In this document: in pieces, positions 57,328 to 64,000 of the stretch
How the letters are laid out: every line of letters begins with the position of its first letter
Numbering within the stretch: the first letter of the stretch is position 1
Assembly: GCA_963707575.1 (NCBI GenBank)
Contig: OY970171.1
Span: 2,356,001 to 2,420,000, forward strand
Source: Gaiellasilicea sp963707575
GTDB lineage: Bacteria; Actinomycetota; Thermoleophilia; Gaiellales; Gaiellaceae
Reading direction: 5' to 3'
DNA: 64,000 bases
Program-made: the position numbers and the translations under genes
Notes under the pieces: generated by a model
Seen by the model: the letters and a program-made list of their open reading frames with translations, nothing else
Told to the model about the DNA's origin: nothing
The model's database searches: none

Positions 57328-58530
57328 GTGAAGAGCGTTTCGCGGCGGAGCGAGAGCGACGGGCAGCAGCGGGCAACCCCGCTCGAGCTCTTCTACGACC
57401 TCGTGTTCGTGTTCGCGATCACGCAGGTCTCGCACCTGCTGCTCACGCACCTGACGTGGGAGGGCGTCGGACAGGCGACGCTCGTCCTCCTCGTCGTCTG
57501 GTGGGCGTGGAACTACACGACGTGGGTGACGAACGAGCTCGACCCCGACTTGACCGCAGTGCGGCTGCTGCTGATCGGGATCATGCTCGCGAGCCTGCTG
57601 ATGGCGGTGGCGATCCCGGAGGCCTTCGGCGACCGGGGGCTGCTCTTCGCCGGGTCGTACGTGGTCATCCAGGTCGGGCGCCACGTCTTCCTCACCTTCG
57701 CAGCGGCCGAGCACGGGACGATCGAGCGCGACCGCGCTGCGCGCATCCTCACCTGGTTCGTCGCGGCAGGCGTGTTCTGGATCGCCGGCGGGCTCGCGGA
57801 CGGGTGGGCGCGCACGGCTCTGTGGCTGCTCGCGCTCGCGATCGACTACGTGGCGCCGCTCGTCGTCTACTGGGTCCCGTGGCAGCGGCACCTCGGTCAC
57901 GACGCGTGGGAGGTGGAAACGTCTCATTTCGCAGAGCGCTTCCAGCTCTTCATGATCATCGCCCTCGGCGAGTCGATCGTGATCACCGGCGCGACGACGG
58001 CGGCGCTCGAGCTCGACCGCCCCCGGGTGGCCGCCTTCGCGATCGCATTCCTCGTCACCGCGGCGCTCTGGTGGCTGTACTTCGACTACGTGGCGCAGAT
58101 CGCGGAGCGCCGGCTCGAGCGCGCGGCCAACCGGACGTTGCTCGCCCGTGACGGCTACACGTACTTGCACGTCGTGCTCGCGGCCGGAATCATCGTGTCC
58201 GCCGTCGGCGACGAGATCGTGATCGCGCACCCGATGGATCGCCTCTCCGCGGTCGAGCTTGCCGCGGTCGTGGCAGGCCCCGCGATCTACCTGCTGGGCC
58301 ATGCGCTGTTCCGCCTGCGGATGGCGGGCTCGGTGAGCTGGAAACGTCTCGGCGGCGCGTGTGCCTGCGTCGCCGTCGGCTTCACGGGCGCGTTCGCGCC
58401 CGCCCTGGTCGTGTCGGCGCTTGTCCTTGCCGTCCTGATCGTGGTGATCGCGCTCGAGCGTCTCGCCGCCCATCGTCGCAGCGCGCGCGGGGAGCTGTCG
58501 CCGCTCGAACGGCTCGAGCTCACCGCCTGA
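57328..58530 (+). CDS. ltrA: Low temperature requirement protein A (LtrA family)
   Basis: 400 aa polytopic protein. TPLELFYDLVFVFAITQVSH is the diagnostic LtrA opening. WWAWNYTTWVTNELDPD and AERFQLFMIIALGESIVITG follow at the expected spacing, and ALWWLYFDYVAQIAE is the later signature. About ten to twelve helices. Named for cold growth in Listeria; the molecular function is unknown. Ends at a 9-bp hairpin. Confidence 0.93.
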   Translation: MKSVSRRSESDGQQRATPLELFYDLVFVFAITQVSHLLLTHLTWEGVGQATLVLLVVWWAWNYTTWVTNELDPDLTAVRLLLIGIMLASLLMAVAIPEAFGDRGLLFAGSYVVIQVGRHVFLTFAAAEHGTIERDRAARILTWFVAAGVFWIAGGLADGWARTALWLLALAIDYVAPLVVYWVPWQRHLGHDAWEVETSHFAERFQLFMIIALGESIVITGATTAALELDRPRVAAFAIAFLVTAALWWLYFDYVAQIAERRLERAANRTLLARDGYTYLHVVLAAGIIVSAVGDEIVIAHPMDRLSAVELAAVVAGPAIYLLGHALFRLRMAGSVSWKRLGGACACVAVGFTGAFAPALVVSALVLAVLIVVIALERLAAHRRSARGELSPLERLELTA

Positions 58531-58531
58531 C

Positions 58532-58553
58532 GGCGTGGAGACAACTCCACGCC
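58532..58553 (+). terminator. 9-bp hairpin terminator
   Basis: GGCGTGGAG (58532-58540), ACAA loop, CTCCACGCC (58545-58553), 1 nt after the LtrA stop. Confidence 0.7.
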
Positions 58554-58613
58554 CGCTCCAGGGGTGCAAAGACCCTCTGCTTGACGGGCTCCGTCTCCGC
58601 CTCATAGTGGGGG

Positions 58614-59645
58614 CTAGGGCAGGCGCGGCGACCAGAGCGCGGAGAGGAGCAGCGCTGCGGCGAGGGCGGCCGCGCCCGCTGCGAGCAGCCAGGCCGTGAT
58701 CTCGGCCTGGCCGGGCTCGCGGCCCAGGCTCGAGCCGAGCTCCTCGTAGACCGCCTCGAGCGCGCCGGCGTCGCGCGCGGCAAAGAACTTGCCACCGGTG
58801 GTTTCGGCGATCTCGGCCATCGTGACCGGGTCGGGCGGCACCGGGATCGTCTCCTGGAAGCCGCCGAAGTTCCCGGTCACGGTGCCCTCGGGGGTGCCGA
58901 GCGAGATCGTGTAGACGGGGACGCCGGCCTCCTTTGCGAGCGCGGCTCCTTCGTGTGGCTCGAGGAACCCGCGTGTCTGTGAGCCGTCCGAGAGGAAGGC
59001 GATCGCGGCGATGGCCTCGTCGGGCGCCGGTGCCGGCGCGGCGGTGCGGAAGGCGATCGTCTGGCCGGTGCCGTCGCCGCCACCGCCGTTGCCCCCGCCG
59101 GCCGCCTGCTCGGCCAGCTCGACCGCGAGCGCGAGCGCGTCGCCGATCGCGGTGCCGCTGTAGCCGGGGTAGAGGTGGATCTGGTCGAGGGAGGCACGTA
59201 CGAGCTCGTGGTCGAGCGTCGGCGGCGCCGCCACCTGTGGGTCGCCGGCGAACGCGACGAGCGCCACGCGCAGCCGCTCGGGGACGCGGTCGAGGAACGT
59301 CCGCACCGCTGCCTGGGCTGCGGCGAGCCGCGTCGGCTTCACGTCCTTGGCCTGCATGGAGCGCGAGACGTCGACGACCAGGATCACCGTCGCGCGCTCC
59401 CGCGGCACGAGCCGCTCGACGTGCGGCCGGGCCAGGCCGACCGAGACGGCGGCGAGCGCAAGCAGGAGCAGCGCCGGCGGCACGAGCCGGCGCCACGAGC
59501 GCCCGCCCGCGACGGCAGCCAGGACCTCGAGGTTCGTGAACGTGACCGCGTAGCGCGCGCGCCTCCGCTCGGCCAGCACGTAGAGGCCGATCGCGAGCGG
59601 CACCGCGAGCAGCACGAGCAGGAGCAGGGGGCGCTCGAAGGTCAC
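58614..59645 (-). CDS. VWA-domain membrane protein (BatA-like), second copy
   Basis: 343 aa from GTG 59645 with GAGGTGG upstream. Two N-terminal helices (LLLLVLLAVPLAIGLYVLA and LVPPALLLLALAAVSVGLA) bracket a short loop. The VWA domain has the MIDAS motif VDVSRSM, with AFLSDGSQT as the later metal loop. It contains a Gly-rich insertion (AAGGGNGGGGDGTG). A last helix sits at the C-terminus (AWLLAAGAAALAAALLL). Last gene of the MoxR operon. BatA-type proteins work with MoxR ATPases in envelope stress or chaperone-like complexes. Confidence 0.9.
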   Translation of the reverse strand: MTFERPLLLLVLLAVPLAIGLYVLAERRRARYAVTFTNLEVLAAVAGGRSWRRLVPPALLLLALAAVSVGLARPHVERLVPRERATVILVVDVSRSMQAKDVKPTRLAAAQAAVRTFLDRVPERLRVALVAFAGDPQVAAPPTLDHELVRASLDQIHLYPGYSGTAIGDALALAVELAEQAAGGGNGGGGDGTGQTIAFRTAAPAPAPDEAIAAIAFLSDGSQTRGFLEPHEGAALAKEAGVPVYTISLGTPEGTVTGNFGGFQETIPVPPDPVTMAEIAETTGGKFFAARDAGALEAVYEELGSSLGREPGQAEITAWLLAAGAAALAAALLLSALWSPRLP

Positions 59646-59655
59646 GTCGTCCACC

Positions 59656-60369
59656 TCATCGCGGCCTCGCGCAGACCGCACCGACCTGGACGAGACCGCG
59701 GATGGCCGCGAGCGCGAAGCCTCCGGTTGCCGAGGCGACCACCCGGTTCCCCCGCACCGCACGGCTCGCGCTCAGGCCTTCCACCTGCTCGGCGGTCGGA
59801 GGCGTGCCGCTGCGGAACACGAGTGCGTGCCAGCCGTCCACGAGCCGCTCGCCGGGCCGGCAGCGGCGCACGATGGTGCGGGCTTCACCGGCCTGCACGC
59901 GGACGGTCGTGACCCGGCGGACCGTCGGCTCACCCGGGGGGAAGATCGCGCGGAGCGCGGTCGGGATCCGCCCTCCGCCGCCCGTGCTCGGGATGCAGCC
60001 GAGGTGCGGCCGGAAGCTCGCTACGCGCGCCGTCGTGCCGGTGTAGAGCGCCGTGAAGAGCGCACTGCGCTCGGTGCTGATCCCGGGGTTGACGGGGCTC
60101 CCGAGCCGTGCGGCGAAGCTGATGTCGATCGAGCGGTCGGTCAGCTCGGCGTCGAGCCCGCCGACGACGTGCCCCTCGGGGCAGGAGAGCTGGAAGCGAA
60201 CCACCGGCCGCGGCACCGCGCGCGCCGTCGGCACGACGACCCAGGGCCCTGCGATCGGAACGCACACCTGCAGGCCGCGGCACTCGTTCGTCGCGGCCGA
60301 CGCGGCCGGCGCGCCGCCGGCGAGGGCCGGCACGGCGGCCGCTGCGAGCAGGAGGAGCAGCCGCTTCAC
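59656..60369 (-). CDS. Exported protein of unknown function inserted in the MoxR operon (237 aa)
   Basis: The GTG at 60369 overlaps the preceding VWA gene stop by 4 nt (GTGA), with GGAGGG upstream. A Sec signal peptide (VKRLLLLLAAAAVPALAGG) is followed by NECRGLQVCVPIAGPWVVVP. VVRFQLSCPEGHVVGGLDAE and FRPHLGCIPSTGGGG follow, then TIVRRCRPGERLVDGWHALV. At least five Cys suggest disulphides in a beta-rich extracytoplasmic domain. No family recognised. Its place between two VWA genes suggests it is a client or partner of the complex. Confidence 0.8.
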   Translation of the reverse strand: MKRLLLLLAAAAVPALAGGAPAASAATNECRGLQVCVPIAGPWVVVPTARAVPRPVVRFQLSCPEGHVVGGLDAELTDRSIDISFAARLGSPVNPGISTERSALFTALYTGTTARVASFRPHLGCIPSTGGGGRIPTALRAIFPPGEPTVRRVTTVRVQAGEARTIVRRCRPGERLVDGWHALVFRSGTPPTAEQVEGLSASRAVRGNRVVASATGGFALAAIRGLVQVGAVCARPR

Positions 60370-61328
60370 GGAACCCTCCGCAGCCACAGAAACGAGATCG
60401 CCCCGCCGGCGAGCAGCAGGGCAGCCGCGCCGCCCGCGAAGACGTCGGTCAGCTCCCGGCGCTCCTTGCGCTCGCCCAGGCGCGACCCGAGCTCCTCGTA
60501 GATCTGCGCCAGCCGCTCGTCGTCGAGCGCTGTGTAGAGCGTGCCGCCCGTCGTCTGGGTGAACATGCGCAGCGTCTCGGGGTCGGCGGGGACCTGGATC
60601 CGTTGGGTGAAGCCGCCCTCGAGCTCGACCTCGACGAAGCCGTCCGGGGTGCCGACGAGGATCGCGTGCACGGGGATGCCGAGCTTCTTCGCCCGCTCGG
60701 CCGCGGCTCGCGGCTCCGTCTGCCCGCCGTCGCGCGCGCCGTCGGAGATGAGCACGATCGCGGTGGGCGGCACCGTGCCGTCCTCGGCCCGCTCGTCCTG
60801 GCTCAGCCTCGTCGCGAGCGCGACGCCGTCGCCGAGGGCGGTGCCCTCGCTCGGCCGCAGGAGCCTCAGCGCGTCCTCCGTCACCGTGCGGTCCTCGGTC
60901 GGCGGTGAGGAGACGACGGCTCTCGTCCCGATCGCGACGACCGCGACCCGGAAGCGCTCGGGGATCCTCGACAGGAACGTCGAGGCGGCCGCGCGTGCCG
61001 CCACGATCCGCGAGGGCTCGACGTCCGCAGCCTCCATCGAGCGCGAGATGTCGACGGCCAGCACGATCGTCGCCTCCTCGCGCTTCGTCGTCAGCGTCGC
61101 CTCCGGCCGCGCAACGCCCACCAGCATGGCGGCGAGCGCCGCGAGCAGGACGGCGAGCGGGATGAGCCGGCGCGCCCGCGGCGGCCGCGGCGCGATCCCC
61201 GGCAGCAGCTGGGCGCTCGCGAAACGCTCGGTCACCCGGCCGCGTCGCCGCTCGCGCGCGTAGAACGCGGCCGCGACAAGCGGCAACAGCAGGAGGCCGA
61301 GCAACGCCCAGGGCGTCTCGAAACTCAT
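60366..61328 (-). CDS. VWA-domain membrane protein (BatA-like), first copy
   Basis: 320 aa. The N-terminus (MSFETPWALLGLLLLPLVAA) is the typical aerotolerance-BatA anchor. A second helix (LIPLAVLLAALAAMLVGVA) precedes the VWA domain with MIDAS VDISRSM and LISDGARDGG. GTPDGFVEVELEGGFTQRI and a C-terminal helix (VFAGGAAALLLAGGAISFL) complete it. The ATG overlaps the DUF58 stop. Clearly paralogous to 58614-59645. Confidence 0.92.
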   Translation of the reverse strand: MSFETPWALLGLLLLPLVAAAFYARERRRGRVTERFASAQLLPGIAPRPPRARRLIPLAVLLAALAAMLVGVARPEATLTTKREEATIVLAVDISRSMEAADVEPSRIVAARAAASTFLSRIPERFRVAVVAIGTRAVVSSPPTEDRTVTEDALRLLRPSEGTALGDGVALATRLSQDERAEDGTVPPTAIVLISDGARDGGQTEPRAAAERAKKLGIPVHAILVGTPDGFVEVELEGGFTQRIQVPADPETLRMFTQTTGGTLYTALDDERLAQIYEELGSRLGERKERRELTDVFAGGAAALLLAGGAISFLWLRRVP

Positions 61329-62248
61329 CGGCCGCCCCGCTTCAGGAAAACGGCGAGCGAGCGCAGCCAGTCGCCGGAGGTGGTCAGCGTGTGGTGACGG
61401 ACGCCGAGCGAGGCCAGCGAGCGCGCGACGCCGGCGCGATCCTCCGAGGCGGCTGCGGCGAAGCGCTCGCGCAGCTTCGCGCTGCGGGTGTCGACGCGCA
61501 GCTGGCGGCCCGTCTCCGGATCGACGAGGAAGAGCTCGCCCACGTTCGGCAGCTCCTGCTCGCGGGGATCGCGGATCTCCAGCGCGAGCACGTCGTGGCG
61601 TCCGGCGAGCGCGAGCAGCGGGCGGCGCCAGTCGATCGGACCGCGGAAGTCGGAGACGACGACCACGAGCGCCCGCTGGCGGGCGAGCGCGCCGGTGCGG
61701 CGCAGCGCCTCGCCGAGCGAGGTCGGGCCGACGTGCCCGCCGCCGTTCTCCTGCCGGCGCAGGGCCGCCAGCAGCCCGAGCAGGCCCATCCGGCCCTGTC
61801 GCGGCGGGAGCGCCCGCGGGTCGTGGTCGCCGAACGTGACGACGCCGAGTCGGTTGCCGCGCCGCGTGGCGACATGCCCGAGCGCGATCGCAGCACCTTC
61901 CGCCACATCCGACTTGCGCCGGTCGGCCGTGCCGAAGCCCATCGACGGAGACGTGTCGAGCACGAGCCAGCTGACCAGCACGCGCTCGGCGAGGTGGACG
62001 CGGACGTGCGGCTCAGCCGTGCGCGCAGTCGTGTTCCAGTCGATCCGGCGCACGTCGTCGCCGGGGACGTAGGGCCGGACGAGCGCGAGCTCGGTCCCTT
62101 CCCCGTGGAAGCTCGAGCGGTAGTCCCCCGCCAGCAAGCCGCCCATGCGCCGACCGATCGAGATGTCGAGCGCACGCAGCAGCGCCTCGGGCATCGGCCC
62201 CGGGTCGGGGGCGGTGCCGAGAGGCGCGGTGGCTGCTCGGAGCTTCAC
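61325..62248 (-). CDS. DUF58-domain protein
   Basis: 307 aa with GTG start and GAGG upstream. GRRMGGLLAGDYRSSFHGEG, then ELALVRPYVPGDDVRRIDWN and TARTAEPHVRVHLAER form the DUF58 core. A degenerate VWA-like fold follows (VLDTSPSMGFG, with D-x-S-x-S). LVVVVSDFRGPIDWR is near the middle. DUF58 proteins are invariant partners of MoxR ATPases. Cytosolic, no membrane helix. Confidence 0.93.
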   Translation of the reverse strand: MKLRAATAPLGTAPDPGPMPEALLRALDISIGRRMGGLLAGDYRSSFHGEGTELALVRPYVPGDDVRRIDWNTTARTAEPHVRVHLAERVLVSWLVLDTSPSMGFGTADRRKSDVAEGAAIALGHVATRRGNRLGVVTFGDHDPRALPPRQGRMGLLGLLAALRRQENGGGHVGPTSLGEALRRTGALARQRALVVVVSDFRGPIDWRRPLLALAGRHDVLALEIRDPREQELPNVGELFLVDPETGRQLRVDTRSAKLRERFAAAASEDRAGVARSLASLGVRHHTLTTSGDWLRSLAVFLKRGGR

Positions 62249-62258
62249 GTGCTCGACC

Positions 62259-63293
62259 TCAAGCCGCGGTCGTCGTCCGCGCGAGGTCGGTCCTCGGCAC
62301 CTCCACGGCGGCGAGGACCCGGTCGAGGATCGACTCGACGCCGACCTCCTCGGCGAGCGCCTGGTAGGTCAGGATCAGCCGGTGGCGGAGCGCGTCCTTC
62401 GCAAGCGCCTGGATGTCCTCCGCGAGCACGTAGTCGCGGCCACGGACGAGCGCGAGTGCGCGGCCGGCCTGGACGAGGCTGATTGGGCCGCGGGGGCTGG
62501 CGCCGAAGGAGATGTAGTCGGCGAGCTCGGCGAGCCCGTGCGCGGTCGGCTCCCGTGTGGCCTTCGCGAGCTCGACGGCGTAGCTGACGAGCGCCGGGTC
62601 GACGTAGACCGCGGCGACCGCCGCCTGCAGCCCGCGCAGCTCGTCGAGCGAGAGCGTCTGGCGCAGCTCCGGGCGCGGCACGAGCTGCCGCTGCACGATC
62701 GCGAGCTCCTCGTCGCGCTCCGGATAGCCGATCACGACCTTGAGCATGAAGCGGTCGACCTGCGCCTCGGGCAGCGGGTACGTCCCCTCGGACTCGATCG
62801 GGTTCTGCGTCGCCATGACGAGGAACGGGTCGGGCACAGCGTGCGTCGTGTGGCCGATCGTGACCTGGTGCTCCTGCATCACCTCGAGCAGCGCCGACTG
62901 CACCTTCGCGGGTGCACGGTTGATCTCGTCCGCGAGCAGGAAGTTGCAGAAGACCGGGCCGAGCTCGGTGTCGAACGTGCCCTCGCCCGGACGGAAGATC
63001 CGCGTCCCGACGAGGTCGGACGGCACGAGGTCCGGCGTGAACTGGATGCGTGCGAAGGAGCCGCCGAGCACGTCCGCCGTCGTCTTGATCGTCAGCGTCT
63101 TGGCGAGCCCGGGTACGCCCTCGATCAGCAGGTGACCCTGCGCGAGCAGGCAGACGAGCACGCGCTCGAGCATCGCGTCCTGCCCGGCGATCACGCGTCT
63201 GATCTCGAAGAGCGCCTGCTCGAGCCGCTCCTTGGCCTCGGCGGGGGTGGGCACGGCCTGGGTGGGGCCGGCGGGGTCGGCCTGCTCGCTCAC
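62259..63293 (-). CDS. MoxR-family AAA+ ATPase
   Basis: 344 aa from GTG 63293 (GAAGGAG upstream); the in-frame start at 63332 is less likely. LLIEGVPGLAKTLTIKT is Walker A, FCNFLLADEINRAPAKVQSA is Walker B with the MoxR signature, and MATQNPIESEGTYPLPEAQ is sensor 1 with the typical insert. YISFGASPRGPISLVQAGRA is the C-terminal lid. Head of the MoxR-DUF58-VWA-X-VWA operon, probably a metal-centred chaperone or insertase complex at the membrane. Confidence 0.95.
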   Translation of the reverse strand: MSEQADPAGPTQAVPTPAEAKERLEQALFEIRRVIAGQDAMLERVLVCLLAQGHLLIEGVPGLAKTLTIKTTADVLGGSFARIQFTPDLVPSDLVGTRIFRPGEGTFDTELGPVFCNFLLADEINRAPAKVQSALLEVMQEHQVTIGHTTHAVPDPFLVMATQNPIESEGTYPLPEAQVDRFMLKVVIGYPERDEELAIVQRQLVPRPELRQTLSLDELRGLQAAVAAVYVDPALVSYAVELAKATREPTAHGLAELADYISFGASPRGPISLVQAGRALALVRGRDYVLAEDIQALAKDALRHRLILTYQALAEEVGVESILDRVLAAVEVPRTDLARTTTAA

Positions 63294-63377
63294 GGGCGCT
63301 CCTTCGTCTCGCTGACCCCACAAGGAAAGCACGCCTGCCTGAGAAGCGCCTAAGAACGCCCTTTGGTTTCCCGCGGC

Positions 63378-64000
63378 TTAACTTTCGAGCGCGCGTCGAG
63401 CCGCCACGTCGAACGGGGTCAGCTCGAAGGGAAGCAGCGTCCGCAGCCGCTCTTCGCGGGCCACCGTCGGGCTGCGCAAGCCCTCGACGAGCGGCCGCGC
63501 CACGGAGGCGTTGACGGGCGTCACGAGCTCGAGCCACAACGCCGACAGCGCAGGCGTGAGCACCGGGACCTCGACGATTCGCGGCCGCTTGCCGAGCAAC
63601 GCGGCGATCCGCTCGATCATCTGCCTGTAGGTCATCACGTCCGGGCCGCCCGCGTCGAAGGACTGCCCGAGGGCTGCCTCGTTCCCGCAGACGCCCTCCA
63701 GGTAGCGCGCGATGTCGTCGATCGCGATCGGCTGGGTGGGCGTGGCGACCCAGCTGGGGGTGATCATCACCGGCAGCCGCTTGACCAGCCCGAGGATCGT
63801 CTCGAAGGCCGCGCTCCCCTTGCCGACCACCATTGCCGCACGGAGCGTCGTCACGGGCACCCCGTCCGACGCGAGCTGCTCGCCGGTCTCGCGTCGGCTG
63901 CGCAGATGGGCGGATGCACCGGGGTCGTCACCGCCGAGGCCGCCGAGGTAGACGATCTGCTGCACGTGTGCCTGAGCGGCGGCGCGCGAGACGTTCGCAG
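63378..64000 (-). CDS. NAD(P)-binding atypical SDR (complex I NDUFA9-like), 5' end beyond window
   Basis: The visible ~207 residues enter at the right edge as NVSRAAAQAHVQQIVYLGG. YLGGLGGDD is the strand-4 region of atypical SDRs. LRSRRETGEQLASDGVPVT replaces the Y-x3-K segment with R-x3-T/E, as in NDUFA9-like proteins. PIAIDDIARYLEGVCG and GGPDVMTYRQMIERIAALLG are family-typical. The N-terminal glycine motif lies outside the window. Role unknown; possibly a quinone- or NADPH-linked reductase. Confidence 0.85.
   Translation of the reverse strand, partial: ANVSRAAAQAHVQQIVYLGGLGGDDPGASAHLRSRRETGEQLASDGVPVTTLRAAMVVGKGSAAFETILGLVKRLPVMITPSWVATPTQPIAIDDIARYLEGVCGNEAALGQSFDAGGPDVMTYRQMIERIAALLGKRPRIVEVPVLTPALSALWLELVTPVNASVARPLVEGLRSPTVAREERLRTLLPFELTPFDVAARRALES

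Noticed and set aside
57259..59496. A 745-codon minus-strand frame
   Set aside because: Opposite LtrA and in the wrong frame across the VWA gene; no domain.
1..64000. CRISPR arrays, insertion sequences, rRNA operons, replication origin
   Set aside because: No regularly spaced repeats, transposase motifs, rRNA signatures or DnaA-box clusters were seen.

Overview
The window is a dense, GC-rich chromosomal segment with many 4-nt ATGA/GTGA overlaps. Its family content is that of an aerobic-to-facultative member of the Actinomycetota: NucS mismatch endonuclease, SHOCT and DUF6325 small proteins, ScyD/ScyE protein, LtrA, NDH-2 and many LuxR-type regulators. The mixture and protein style are most like class Thermoleophilia (Gaiellales/Solirubrobacterales); this is an inference from family content, since no rRNA or marker phylogeny is available here. 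Many genes lack a Shine-Dalgarno sequence and instead have TANNNT exactly 6 nt before ATG/GTG, which points to leaderless transcription.

Region 1-19 kb is a signalling and small-protein zone: RDD-associated helical protein, small membrane proteins, MBL hydrolase, two SHOCT proteins, two DUF6325 proteins, a PLDc_N protein, two DUF4239-like proteins, a histidine kinase, a NarL-type response regulator, a MalT/LAL-type LuxR regulator and a PAS-LuxR regulator. Six of its divergent promoter regions carry an inverted repeat, TCAYCC-N5-GGRTGA, often twice with about 25 bp between copies. It looks like the operator of an undescribed local regulon and is the most interesting signal in the window. The same zone holds a DUF218-glycosyltransferase 2-LPG-synthase-TM operon, a GAP/SfLAP membrane protein and an AI-2E family transporter.

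Region 19-28 kb: a pepD dipeptidase gene with a one-base frameshift, an anchored helical protein paralogous to the lipoprotein at 5.8-6.3 kb, a Dcu C4-dicarboxylate transporter, a DHA2 MFS exporter, a class II glutamine amidotransferase, an alpha/beta-hydrolase pseudogene that has lost its nucleophile region, and two tandem M23/LytM-like genes without signal peptides. Region 28-38.6 kb: an SDR, a 915-aa AAA-LuxR regulator, a chain of tiny ORFs leading into NDH-2, a YciF-like ferritin-fold protein and several strong intrinsic hairpins.

Region 38.6-48.8 kb: tRNA-Ser(TGA), a secreted intradiol dioxygenase, a cytochrome c-HAD-serS operon, a polytopic membrane protein, an O-methyltransferase, NucS, a pair of alcohol-dehydrogenase-like MDR proteins (one lacking its zinc sites), an MFS exporter and tRNA-Ala(CGC). 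The last 45 nt of that tRNA are repeated exactly 1.8 kb downstream and bracket one ScyD-family gene: the footprint of a minimal integrated element. Region 50.8-64 kb: glutaminase, a phosphodiester-glycosidase-family protein, SLC13 and YfcC transporters, a second frameshifted M20 peptidase, LtrA, and a MoxR-DUF58-VWA-X-VWA operon.
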